Shown: in pieces, positions 39,912-47,507 of the stretch
How positions within the stretch are numbered: the first letter of the stretch is position 1
Layout: each line of letters starts with the position of its first letter
Origin: Ruminococcus sp.
Lineage (GTDB): Bacteria > Bacillota > Clostridia > Oscillospirales > Ruminococcaceae
NCBI GenBank assembly: GCA_017519145.1
Contig: JAFWTA010000064.1
Coordinates: 1 to 47,507, forward strand
Direction: 5' to 3'
Length of the DNA stretch: 47,507 nt
Notes under the pieces: generated by a model
Database searches by the model: none
The model's input: the letters and a program-made list of their open reading frames with translations, nothing else
What the model was told of the DNA's origin: nothing
Translations under genes and position numbers: made by a program

Positions 39912-42689
39912 ATGGCACAGGATTATAACAGTACTCTTAATTTACCGCAGACAGAATTCCCCATGCGAGGAAACCTGCCCAAGAGAGAACCCGATACTCT
40001 CCAGAGATGGGAGGATGAACGCCTCTATTACAAGATGGTAGAGAAGAACAAGGGCAAGCCCTCCTATGTACTCCACGACGGCCCTCCCTATGCAAACGGC
40101 GAGATCCATCTGGGACACGCTCTCAACAAGTCCCTCAAGGACTTCATCGTGAAGTATAAGAACATGAACGGATTCTGTGCGCCTTACGTTCCCGGCTGGG
40201 ATACTCACGGACTTCCCATCGAGCTGAAGGCTATGAAGGCCATCGGCGTTGAGAACGGCGCTATCCCTGCGGTAGACCTGAGAAAGCACTGCCGCGAATA
40301 CGCTATGGAACAGGTAGCAAACCAGATGAAGGGCTTCAAGAGACTGGGCTCGCTGGGCGACTATGACTACCCCTATCTCACACTCCGTCCGGAGTATGAG
40401 GCTAAGCAGGTAGAGGTATTCGGTTCTATGGTAAAGAAGGGCTATATGTACAAGGGTCTGAAGCCCGTTTACTGGTGCCCCGACTGTAATACAGCTCTTG
40501 CTGAGGCTGAGATCGAGTACTCAAACGACCCCTGCTATTCTATCTATGTCAAGTTCAATGTCACCGACGACAAGGGCATCTTCACAGGTCTCGGACTTGA
40601 CCTTTCCAAGATCTATTTCGTTATCTGGACAACTACCACATGGACTATCCCCGGCAACCTTGCTATCTGTCTGGGACCCGAGTACAACTACACTCTCGTC
40701 CATGTAGGCGATGAATACTACGTTATGGCTGAGGAGCTCGTAAAGACCACTATGGAAACTGCGGGCATCACCGAGTACACAACAGACCATATCTTCACAG
40801 GTGCAGAGCTTGAGGGCATGAAGACAAAGCACCCCCTCTATGACCGTCTCTCACCCATCATCGTAGGCGACCACGTTACTCTTGAAAGCGGTACGGGCTG
40901 CGTACATACAGCTCCCGGCTACGGTGTCGAGGACTTTGAGGTATGCAAGAACTACGACGATATCGGCATAATCGTATGCGTTGACGCAAAGGGTAAGCAG
41001 ACCGCCGAGGCAGGCGAGTTCGAGGGCATGGACACAGATCAGGCCAACAAGGCTATCGCCGCAAAGCTGACAGAGCTGGGCGCTATGCTGGCTACACAGA
41101 AGATCGTCCACCAGTATCCTCACTGCTGGAGATGTAACAGCCCTATCATCTACAGAGCTACAGAGCAGTGGTTCTGCTCAGTAAACGGCTTCAAGGATGA
41201 GGCTATCAAGGCCATAGAGTCTGTCAAGTGGATCCCTGAGTGGGGCGAGGACAGAATAAAGGGCATGGTACGCGACAGAAGCGACTGGTGTATCTCACGT
41301 CAGAGAACATGGGGCGTTCCGATCCCCGTTGTTTACTGTAAGGACTGCGGCAAGCCCATCTGCAACGATGAAACTATCGCCGCTATCTCGGAGCTCTTCC
41401 GCAAAGAGGGCAGCGATGCATGGTGGACAAAGGATACAAGCGAATTCATCCCCGCAAGCGTAAAGTGCGAGTGCGGCTGCGGCGAATTTACCAAGGAATA
41501 CGACATCATGGACGTTTGGTTCGACAGCGGTGTATCACACACATCTGTAATGGAGGGAGAGGACTTCCCCAGCCTTTCATGGCCTGCCGATCTCTATCTT
41601 GAGGGCGCAGATCAGTACAGAGGCTGGTTCCAGTCATCGCTCCTCACATCCGTTGTATACAAGGGACAGTCGCCCTACAAGGCAGTCTGCACCCACGGCT
41701 GGGTAGTTGACGGCGAGGGCAAGGCAATGCACAAGTCTCTCGGCAACGGTATCGACCCCAGCGAGATCATCGATCAGTACGGCGCGGATATACTCCGTCT
41801 GTGGGCAGCTTCTTCTGACTATCACAGCGATATCCGTATCTCAAAGCCCATTATCAGCCAGCTCTCCGATGCCTACAAGAAGATCAGAAATACTGCTCGT
41901 TTCATTCTGGGCAACCTGGGCAACGGTGCAGGCTTCGATCCCGATAAGGACAGCGTTTCCGACGATCAGCTCACAGAGCTTGACAAGTGGGCGCTCATGA
42001 AGCTGGATAACCTCATCGACGCTATGAAGAAGGGCTATGACGATTTCGATTTCCATATCGCATTCCACGCTCTCCATAACTTCTGCGTAATAGATATGTC
42101 CAACTTCTATCTTGACATCATCAAGGACAGACTTTACTGCGAGAAGGAGACTTCTGTTCTCCGCCGCGCAGCTCAGACGGCAATGTACCGCATAATCAGT
42201 GCGATAACAAGACTTGCCGCACCTATCATTTCATTCACAGCCGAGGAGATCTGGCAGTTCATGCCCCACTCCGCAGGCGACGACAAGCAGAGCGTATTCC
42301 TCAACCAGATGCCCGAGAAGAGCGGTATAGAGTTCAGTGCCGACTTCAAGGACAAGTGGGAATTTATCTACAACACCCGTCTTGGTGCTAACAAGGCTCT
42401 CGAGGAGGCTCGTAATGCCAAGACCATCGGTAAGTCTCTTGAGGCTAAGATCATCATAAAGAGCAGCGATGCCGACTATGACAGATACGCTTCACTGGCT
42501 GACCAGCTCAAGGATATCCTGATCGTTTCGGGAGTTGAGGTGGAGAAGGCAGGCGCTGAGACCATATTCGAGGTCGCAAAGGCAGAGGGCGAAAAGTGCG
42601 AGCGCTGCTGGTGCTACAGCAAGTACGTCGGCACCAACCACGATCACCCCACTCTCTGTGAGAGATGCGCAATAGCTGTAGAAGCTTAA
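39912..42689 (+). CDS. ileS: isoleucyl-tRNA synthetase
   Basis: A 925-residue class I synthetase. It opens DYNSTLNLPQTEFPMRG, as most bacterial IleRS do. The HIGH motif reads PPYANGEIHLGHAL, the CP1 editing domain contains WTTTTWTIPGNLAI, and the C-terminal zinc finger is CERCWCYSKYV...TLCERC. The KMSKS loop reads AMHKS (GEGKAMHKSLGN). I choose ATG 39912 because family members start there; the TTG at 39891 lies in the loop of the leader hairpin. Follows divIVA as in Bacilli. Confidence 0.97.
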   Translation: MAQDYNSTLNLPQTEFPMRGNLPKREPDTLQRWEDERLYYKMVEKNKGKPSYVLHDGPPYANGEIHLGHALNKSLKDFIVKYKNMNGFCAPYVPGWDTHGLPIELKAMKAIGVENGAIPAVDLRKHCREYAMEQVANQMKGFKRLGSLGDYDYPYLTLRPEYEAKQVEVFGSMVKKGYMYKGLKPVYWCPDCNTALAEAEIEYSNDPCYSIYVKFNVTDDKGIFTGLGLDLSKIYFVIWTTTTWTIPGNLAICLGPEYNYTLVHVGDEYYVMAEELVKTTMETAGITEYTTDHIFTGAELEGMKTKHPLYDRLSPIIVGDHVTLESGTGCVHTAPGYGVEDFEVCKNYDDIGIIVCVDAKGKQTAEAGEFEGMDTDQANKAIAAKLTELGAMLATQKIVHQYPHCWRCNSPIIYRATEQWFCSVNGFKDEAIKAIESVKWIPEWGEDRIKGMVRDRSDWCISRQRTWGVPIPVVYCKDCGKPICNDETIAAISELFRKEGSDAWWTKDTSEFIPASVKCECGCGEFTKEYDIMDVWFDSGVSHTSVMEGEDFPSLSWPADLYLEGADQYRGWFQSSLLTSVVYKGQSPYKAVCTHGWVVDGEGKAMHKSLGNGIDPSEIIDQYGADILRLWAASSDYHSDIRISKPIISQLSDAYKKIRNTARFILGNLGNGAGFDPDKDSVSDDQLTELDKWALMKLDNLIDAMKKGYDDFDFHIAFHALHNFCVIDMSNFYLDIIKDRLYCEKETSVLRRAAQTAMYRIISAITRLAAPIISFTAEEIWQFMPHSAGDDKQSVFLNQMPEKSGIEFSADFKDKWEFIYNTRLGANKALEEARNAKTIGKSLEAKIIIKSSDADYDRYASLADQLKDILIVSGVEVEKAGAETIFEVAKAEGEKCERCWCYSKYVGTNHDHPTLCERCAIAVEA

Positions 42690-42755
42690 AACGTAATTAT
42701 ATTGCCTGTCGGCTGTTCGGGTCGGCAGGCAGTCTTATTGAAAGGATAAAACCAT

Positions 42756-43265
42756 ATGGCAATATTTCTTGCGGTACTGGTCATCGCCCTTGTGGGGGCG
42801 GATCAGCTTGTGAAATACTGGGCTGTCCATGAACTGAAGCCCGTGGGCTCCATGGACTTTATCCATTTCGGGAGCCATAAGATCGTGGATCTTACCTATC
42901 TTGAGAACGACGGTGCCATATTCGGAAGTATGTCGGGACAGAGATGGTTCCTCATCGGCTTCACTACCCTCGTGGTCATAGGCTGCGCGATACTGCTGAT
43001 CAAGGTATTCCGCCGCTCGAAGCTGCTGGACGTTGCTCTTGCACTGTTCATCGCGGGAGGCATCGGCAACCTCATCGATCGTTTCCGCTTTGCGTATGTG
43101 GTGGATATGTTCGAGATAAAGCTGTTCCACTTTGCCATATTCAACGTCGCTGACATCTGCGTTACCGTGGCATTCGTGCTTCTTCTGTGGTATGCGGTGT
43201 TCATCGACCCGAAGCTTGAAAAGAAGAAGAAAGCCTCTGCGGAAAAGGCGGAGACAAATGAGTGA
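42756..43265 (+). CDS. lspA: lipoprotein signal peptidase
   Basis: A 169-residue aspartic membrane protease cleaving prolipoproteins, including the lipoproteins predicted in this window. Four membrane helices are visible. Family motifs: DQLVKYWAV, YLENDGAIFG, AGGIGNLIDRF with the first catalytic Asp, and FNVADICVTV with the second. It overlaps rluD by 8 bases; lspA-rluD is a common pair. Confidence 0.95.
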   Translation: MAIFLAVLVIALVGADQLVKYWAVHELKPVGSMDFIHFGSHKIVDLTYLENDGAIFGSMSGQRWFLIGFTTLVVIGCAILLIKVFRRSKLLDVALALFIAGGIGNLIDRFRFAYVVDMFEIKLFHFAIFNVADICVTVAFVLLLWYAVFIDPKLEKKKKASAEKAETNE

Positions 43266-44172
43266 GCAGGCAGTTCTCACGGCTGCTCCCGAGGATAAGG
43301 GAAGCCGTATAGACAAGTATATTTCGGACAATATTGCTGAGCTTACACGTTCGGCAGTACAGGGACTCATCGAAAAGGGACTTGTCCTTGCCGGCGGCAA
43401 AGCCATAAGCAAGAACTACAAGCTCAGAGGCGGCGAGGAGATATCCGTTATCATTCCCGAGCCCGAGCCCATGGACGCCGTTCCCGAGGATATCCCTCTG
43501 GATATCGTCTATGAGGACGACGACCTCCTTGTGGTCAACAAGCCCAAGGGCATGGTGGTACATCCTGCTCACGGCAACTACACGGGGACTCTCGTGAACG
43601 CTCTCCTGCACCACTGCGGAGACAGCCTTTCGGGCATAAACGGCGTTATCCGCCCCGGAATAGTCCACCGTATCGACAAGAACACCAGCGGTCTCCTTAT
43701 AGTCGCAAAGAACGACGCCTCCCACCTGAAGCTGGCGGAGCAGATAAAGGTGCACAGCTTCACAAGAGAGTACGAGGCTGTCGCCTGCGGATACTTCAAG
43801 GACACCGAAGGTACCGTTGACGCGCCCATCGGACGGCATAAGACCGACCGAAAAAAGATGTGCGTGACCACGGAAAATTCAAGGAATGCGGTCACTCATT
43901 ACAGCGTCATAAAGCAGTACGGCGGCTACGCCCATGTGAGACTGAGACTGGAAACGGGAAGGACTCACCAGATAAGGGTACACCTGAGCTATATCGGACA
44001 CCCCGTTCTCGGGGACGACGTATACGGAAAGCCCTATAAGGGGCTGGAGGGACAGTGCCTTCACGCCCGTAAAATAGGCTTTGTACACCCCACAACAGGG
44101 GAGTACATGGAGTTTGAGAGCGACCTGCCCGATTACTTCGTTTCGGTGCTGAACAAGCTTGAGAAAATGTAG
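43258..44172 (+). CDS. rluD: RluD-family 23S rRNA pseudouridine synthase
   Basis: A 304-residue pseudouridine synthase with an N-terminal S4 domain (GSRIDKYISDNIAELTRSAVQ) and catalytic motif HRIDKNTSGLLIVAKN, whose Asp forms the adduct. VNKPKGMVVHPAHG and RLETGRTHQIRVHL are also diagnostic. I start at ATG 43258, which overlaps the lspA stop and has GGAG upstream. The longer frame from 43132 runs within lspA and gives non-homologous sequence. Confidence 0.93.
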   Translation: MSEQAVLTAAPEDKGSRIDKYISDNIAELTRSAVQGLIEKGLVLAGGKAISKNYKLRGGEEISVIIPEPEPMDAVPEDIPLDIVYEDDDLLVVNKPKGMVVHPAHGNYTGTLVNALLHHCGDSLSGINGVIRPGIVHRIDKNTSGLLIVAKNDASHLKLAEQIKVHSFTREYEAVACGYFKDTEGTVDAPIGRHKTDRKKMCVTTENSRNAVTHYSVIKQYGGYAHVRLRLETGRTHQIRVHLSYIGHPVLGDDVYGKPYKGLEGQCLHARKIGFVHPTTGEYMEFESDLPDYFVSVLNKLEKM

Positions 44173-44182
44173 GAGTGATATT

Positions 44183-45004
44183 TTGTTTGAAGATATATCG
44201 AGAGTTGTGCTGCTCAGTGATATGGACGGCACTCTCCTCAACAGCCGCAAGGAGATAACCGATGCCGACCGCTCTGCCATCGAGCGGTTCACGGCGCTGG
44301 GAGGACGCTTCACTGTGGCTACGGGACGGACTATCCAGTCCTTTGACCAGTTCCGCAGTATTCTCGGGCTGAAATATCCCATAATCATGTATAACGGAGC
44401 GGCTATCCACGATTATATCAGCGGAGAGACACTCTATACCCACCCCCTCACCCCCCGCGCCAAGGAATACACCGCGGAGCTTCTGGAGCTCATGCCTCAG
44501 GCAGGAGGAGAGGTGCTGAAGACCGAGGGCACCTATGTTTTCAGAAATACGGATTATCAGCAGCTCCACACAAGACTGTGCGGTATCGTTCCCAATTATG
44601 CGGAGCTTGCCGACATCAGCGACGGCGGCTGGCTGAAGGTGCTTTTTTCACTTGCTCCCGAGGATGTGGAGCATATGCAGCTCCTTACAAGGAAGCTGGC
44701 TTATGAGGACGTTGATTTTGTAAAGTCCTCGGATATTTTTCTTGAAATGCTCCCTCAGGGCGTGAGCAAGGGCTCCGCTCTGGCGGAATACCGCAGACTG
44801 AAAGGCATGGAGGGCTGTACCTTCGTGTCCGTCGGCGACTTCGACAACGATATAGAGATGATAGTCGAAGCCGATGTGGGAGCCTGCCCTGCCAACGCGG
44901 AGGACTCCGTAAAGGCAAAGGCAGACCTTGTGCTCTCACGCACCAATGACGAGGGCGCAGTCGCGGAGCTCATAGACTATATAATCGAAAGGTGCAAACA
45001 GTAG
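44183..45004 (+). CDS. Cof-type HAD-superfamily phosphatase
   Basis: A 273-residue HAD hydrolase of the Cof/IIB class, probably dephosphorylating sugar phosphates or flavin/PLP-type metabolites. The nucleophile motif is VLLSDMDGTLLNS; ATGRTIQSF, KGSALAEYRR and VSVGDFDNDIEMI complete the active site. The start is TTG 44183, seven bases from AGGAG. The final substrate cannot be inferred. Confidence 0.88.
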   Translation: MFEDISRVVLLSDMDGTLLNSRKEITDADRSAIERFTALGGRFTVATGRTIQSFDQFRSILGLKYPIIMYNGAAIHDYISGETLYTHPLTPRAKEYTAELLELMPQAGGEVLKTEGTYVFRNTDYQQLHTRLCGIVPNYAELADISDGGWLKVLFSLAPEDVEHMQLLTRKLAYEDVDFVKSSDIFLEMLPQGVSKGSALAEYRRLKGMEGCTFVSVGDFDNDIEMIVEADVGACPANAEDSVKAKADLVLSRTNDEGAVAELIDYIIERCKQ

Positions 45005-45008
45005 AACA

Positions 45009-45332
45009 ATGAAAAAGAAGGCGGCAATAAGCATATATGTCATCGGAGTACTCATAGCTCTGGGACTTCTTGCGCTGCTTGTATACAGCAGCGTAAGCGG
45101 CATAAGCTCGGGAAGCACGGCAAACTTTACCCTCAGCGACATCGCGACGCTGGGACTGGCTGTCTGGGCTCTGCCCATGTGGGGAGCAGCGCTTTTCCTC
45201 ATAAAGGCGCTGAGAATAAGAGGAACTCTCCACGAAAAACAGAATAAGATGCTCATATCATTCCCCGCAGTGGTGTGTACGGGCTTCTTCATATTCTATA
45301 TGATAGTTCTGGTTATGATGTTATTCAGATAG
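45009..45332 (+). CDS. small three-helix membrane protein
   Basis: A 107-residue protein with three hydrophobic helices (ISIYVIGVLIALGLLALLVY, IATLGLAVWALPMWGAALFL, FPAVVCTGFFIFYMIVLVMM) and a short Lys/Arg-rich loop. No family is recognised. It begins four bases after the phosphatase gene and is the last gene before a terminator. SD AAAGGTG is distant (about 14 bases), so expression may depend on coupling. Confidence 0.65.
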   Translation: MKKKAAISIYVIGVLIALGLLALLVYSSVSGISSGSTANFTLSDIATLGLAVWALPMWGAALFLIKALRIRGTLHEKQNKMLISFPAVVCTGFFIFYMIVLVMMLFR

Positions 45333-45340
45333 TGAGCAAG

Positions 45341-45366
45341 AAAAGTCTTGCAATGCGACTTTTTTT
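45341..45366 (+). terminator. terminator overlapping the transketolase promoter
   Basis: AAAAGTC and GACTTTT form a 7-bp stem with a 9-nt loop, followed by further Ts, eight bases after the upstream stop. The loop holds the TTGCAA -35 hexamer of the transketolase promoter, so stop and start signals share the same bases. Confidence 0.7.
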
Positions 45367-45376
45367 GCGCTATAAT
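45348..45376 (+). promoter_or_regulatory. promoter of the transketolase operon
   Basis: TTGCAA (45348-45353), exactly 17 bases, then TATAAT (45371-45376). A leader of about 90 bases follows. In it GATCAGTT (45385-45392) can pair with AACTGATC (45428-45435), or the overlapping CAGTTGTCG can pair with CGACAGCTG nearer by, giving two alternative folds. Confidence 0.72.
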
Positions 45377-45472
45377 TATTAAGTGATCAGTTGTCGATAC
45401 ATAGTGCCGACAGCTGAAACTGACACAAACTGATCGCGGCAGAAGCCGTTAAATAAAATCATGGAGGTCAAT

Positions 45473-46312
45473 ATGGACGCAAAGCTTAAAAAGGAATTGC
45501 AGAAAACAGCCTGCAAGGTTAGAATGGGCGTTATCGAGGGAACCTATAACGCTAAGTCGGGTCATCCCGGCGGTTCGCTGTCTATAAGCGATACCCTGAC
45601 ATACCTTTACTTCAACAAGATGAACAACGATCCCAAGAACCCCGACGCTCCCGAAAGAGACCGTCTTGTGCTCTCAAAGGGTCATACAGCTCCCGCACTT
45701 TACTCGGTACTTGCTCAGAAGGGCTATTTCCCCGAGGAGGAGCTGAAGTCGCTCCGCCATATCGGTGCTCTCCTTCAGGGTCACCCCTGTATCCATATCC
45801 CCGGTGTTGATATGTCCAGCGGATCTCTCGGACAGGGCATCTCCGCAGCCTGCGGCATGGCTCTTGCAGGAAAGATCGACGGCAAGTCATATAAGGTCTA
45901 CACTATCCTCGGCGACGGCGAGATCGAGGAGGGTCAGGTCTGGGAGGCTGCTATGTTCGCAGCTCACAAGAAGCTGACTAACCTTGTTGCTATCGTTGAC
46001 AACAACGGTCTCCAGATCGACGGACCTATCTCTGAGGTATGCTCACCCGAGCCTATCACAGATAAGTTCGCTGCATTCGGCTGGCACGTTATAACTATGG
46101 ACGCTCACGACTTCGATGATATCGACAGAGCCTTCACAGAGGCTGAGTCCGTTAAGGACAAGCCCGTTGCTATCATCCAGAAGTCCGTTAAGGGCAAGGG
46201 CGTTTCATTCATGGAAAATCAGGTAGGCTGGCACGGTACAGCTCCCAACAAGGAGCAGTACGAGCAGGCTATGTCAGAGCTTAATGCGCAGTTAAAGGAA
46301 TTGGAGGACTAA
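45473..46312 (+). CDS. tkt: transketolase, N-terminal (TPP-binding) subunit
   Basis: A 279-residue half transketolase that binds thiamine diphosphate and moves two-carbon units between sugar phosphates. GHPGGSLSISDTLTYLYF, SKGHTAPALYSVLA, LGQGISAACGMALAGK and the TPP motif GDGEIEEGQVWEAAMFA through NNGLQIDG are visible. The start is ATG 45473, seven bases from GGAGG. Split transketolases are common in Clostridia and Archaea. The second half follows after four bases. Confidence 0.95.
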   Translation: MDAKLKKELQKTACKVRMGVIEGTYNAKSGHPGGSLSISDTLTYLYFNKMNNDPKNPDAPERDRLVLSKGHTAPALYSVLAQKGYFPEEELKSLRHIGALLQGHPCIHIPGVDMSSGSLGQGISAACGMALAGKIDGKSYKVYTILGDGEIEEGQVWEAAMFAAHKKLTNLVAIVDNNGLQIDGPISEVCSPEPITDKFAAFGWHVITMDAHDFDDIDRAFTEAESVKDKPVAIIQKSVKGKGVSFMENQVGWHGTAPNKEQYEQAMSELNAQLKELED

Positions 46313-46316
46313 TATA

Positions 46317-47261
46317 ATGGCAGATGTTATCAAAAAGGCTACCAGAGAAAGCTACGGCGAGGCTCTCAAGGAGCTTGCCGAGGAATACAAGGACCTGATA
46401 GTTCTCGATGCAGACCTTGCTGCTGCAACCAAGACAGGAATTTTCAAGAAGGCTTATCCCGACCGCTTCTTTGACTGCGGTATCGCAGAGGCTAACATGA
46501 TGGGCGTAGCTGCAGGACTTGCTGCCTGTGGAAAGATCCCCTTCGCAAGCACATTCGCTATGTTCGCAGCAGGCAGAGCTTTTGAAATAGTAAGAAACTC
46601 CATCGGCTATCCCCACCTCAACGTAAAGATCGGCGCTACACACGCAGGTATCTCCGTTGGTGAGGACGGCGCTACACATCAGTGCAACGAGGATATCGCT
46701 CTCATGAGAACTATCCCCGGCATGACTATCATCAACCCCTGCGACGACGTAGAGGCTAAGGCTGCCGTAAAGGCTGCTCTGGACTTCAACGGTCCCGTTT
46801 ATATGCGTTTCGGCAGACTTGCTGTGCCCGTTATCAATGACGCTGCAAGCTACAAGTTCGAGCTTGGCAAGGGCGTTGTTATGAAGGACGGCAAGGACGT
46901 TACCATCGTTGCAACAGGTCTCATGGTAAACGAGGCAGTTGAGGCTGCAAAGACTCTCGAGGCTGAGGGCGTTTCCGCAAGAGTGGTAAATATCCACACT
47001 ATCAAGCCTCTCGATAAGGAGCTTATCTGCAAGTGCGCCAAGGAGACAGGTCTCATCGTAACAGCTGAGGAGCACAGCATTATCGGCGGTCTCGGCTCGG
47101 CAGTTGCTGAGGCAGTTACAGAGTGCTGCCCTGTTCCCGTTGTAAAGATAGGTGTAAACGACGAATTCGGTCATTCGGGTCCCGCAGTAGACCTCCTTAA
47201 GGAGTTCGGTCTCTCTGCCGAGAATATCGTAAAGACAGTAAAGGCTGCTCTCAAGAAGTAA
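46317..47261 (+). CDS. tkt: transketolase, C-terminal (pyrimidine-binding) subunit
   Basis: A 314-residue partner half. Features: VLDADLAAATKTGIFKKAYP, the FDCGIAEANMMGVAAGLA segment with the Glu that activates TPP, THAGISVGEDGATHQ, and a C-terminal Rossmann domain (VTIVATGLMVNEAVEAA, EHSIIGGLGSAVAEAV). The two subunits form one active enzyme of the non-oxidative pentose phosphate pathway. SD GGAGG precedes the ATG. A repeat-family terminator lies about 50 bases downstream. Confidence 0.95.
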   Translation: MADVIKKATRESYGEALKELAEEYKDLIVLDADLAAATKTGIFKKAYPDRFFDCGIAEANMMGVAAGLAACGKIPFASTFAMFAAGRAFEIVRNSIGYPHLNVKIGATHAGISVGEDGATHQCNEDIALMRTIPGMTIINPCDDVEAKAAVKAALDFNGPVYMRFGRLAVPVINDAASYKFELGKGVVMKDGKDVTIVATGLMVNEAVEAAKTLEAEGVSARVVNIHTIKPLDKELICKCAKETGLIVTAEEHSIIGGLGSAVAEAVTECCPVPVVKIGVNDEFGHSGPAVDLLKEFGLSAENIVKTVKAALKK

Positions 47262-47314
47262 TATTTGAGAATACGAGCAATTCGTGCTCATACAGATACC
47301 GATATAAAAGTTTT

Positions 47315-47344
47315 GCCCCTGAGTGCTTTATAGCACCCGGGGGC
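47315..47344 (+). terminator. terminator of the transketolase operon, repeat-family copy 3
   Basis: GCCCCTGAGTGC and GCACCCGGGGGC pair with one wobble and one mismatch around a short loop, then ATTATGTTTTTT. Flanks match the copies near 230-259 and 22320-22349, including the CAAAACTTTTATAT side and the ACATAATGCCCC side read on the other strand. Confidence 0.75.
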
Positions 47345-47366
47345 ATTATGTTTTTTACTGCTGAAC

Positions 47367-47507
47367 TAAATCATAATTTCGAGCTGAGCCAGCTCGACCG
47401 CTTGCCACGTTGTCGCTCGTAAACTCGCTTAATAATATCAAAAATGATATTTGTACATCGCTTACAGCGCAATAAGTACGCCGAGCCTATGTAAGGGATT
47501 CCAAAGG
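47367..47507 (-). repeat. right copy of 141-bp inverted repeat
   Basis: Reverse complement of 73-213 with two differences in 141 bases. The match runs to the last base of the window, so the repeat probably continues beyond it; the left copy has 72 more upstream bases available to compare. It lies distal to the transketolase terminator, the same relation the left copy has to the GH5 gene. Confidence 0.85.

Noticed and set aside
43132-43257. N-terminal extension of rluD
   Set aside because: This 42-residue addition lies inside lspA in another frame, resembles no family member, and a good start with an SD exists at 43258.
46281-47291. 336-codon open frame on the minus strand
   Set aside because: Antisense to the transketolase C-terminal subunit, which has full family motifs.

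Overview
The window looks like a cellulolytic, cellulosome-forming Ruminococcus (Oscillospiraceae, Bacillota), near the R. flavefaciens / R. champanellensis type. The basis is gene content: three secreted proteins with C-terminal dockerins, a Thr-rich linker in a two-domain GH5 enzyme, Firmicutes housekeeping gene order, strong AAGGAG Shine-Dalgarno (SD) sites, frequent TTG/GTG starts and 17-bp-spaced sigma-A-like promoters. Species cannot be fixed from sequence reading alone. No rRNA, tRNA, CRISPR array, phage or transposase gene was seen.

Layout. 1-289: structured intergenic repeat and terminator. 290-2734 (-): secreted GH5-GH5-dockerin enzyme. 3246-16966 (+): one long operon with the Bacillus-type order yicC-remA-gmk-rpoZ-priA-def-fmt-(zinc protease)-rsmB-rlmN-prpC-prkC-rsgA-thiN-spoVM. 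It ends in a 27-residue spoVM gene and a bidirectional terminator. 17055-22004 (-): purA, then two dockerin proteins with transglutaminase-like folds (one lacking the catalytic Cys) and a four-helix membrane protein with an APVLDD repeat tail. 22005-22451: repeat-rich intergenic DNA. 22452-23978 (-): a ComEC-like metallo-beta-lactamase lipoprotein and a membrane-anchored unknown.

24155-35671 (+): miaB, two tandem paralogous lipoproteins, a YlbF/YmcA protein, mutS, two small unknowns, mutL, two tandem paralogous membrane proteins and miaA. This is the miaB-ymcA-mutS-mutL-miaA-hfq order of Bacilli interrupted by lineage-specific pairs. 35765-45332 (+): hfq, a HlyD-like protein, then the division/tRNA-synthetase cluster yggS-sepF-ylmH-divIVA-ileS-lspA-rluD, a Cof-type phosphatase and a small membrane protein. 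45473-47261 (+): split transketolase. 47262-47507: terminator and an inverted copy of the left-end repeat.

How it fits together. Most genes serve growth: nucleotide supply, transcription, translation start, rRNA/tRNA modification, PASTA-kinase signalling, mismatch repair, division and the pentose phosphate pathway. The accessory part is extracellular: fibre-degrading and dockerin-borne proteins that would attach to a cellulosome scaffold. The points most worth a second look are spoVM with an SD-pairing hairpin, a hairpin that appears to bridge the SD and start codon of ileS, the intact/degenerate pair of dockerin transglutaminase-like proteins beside the APVLDD protein, the sepF leader, and the near-identical 141-bp inverted repeats at the two ends of the window.
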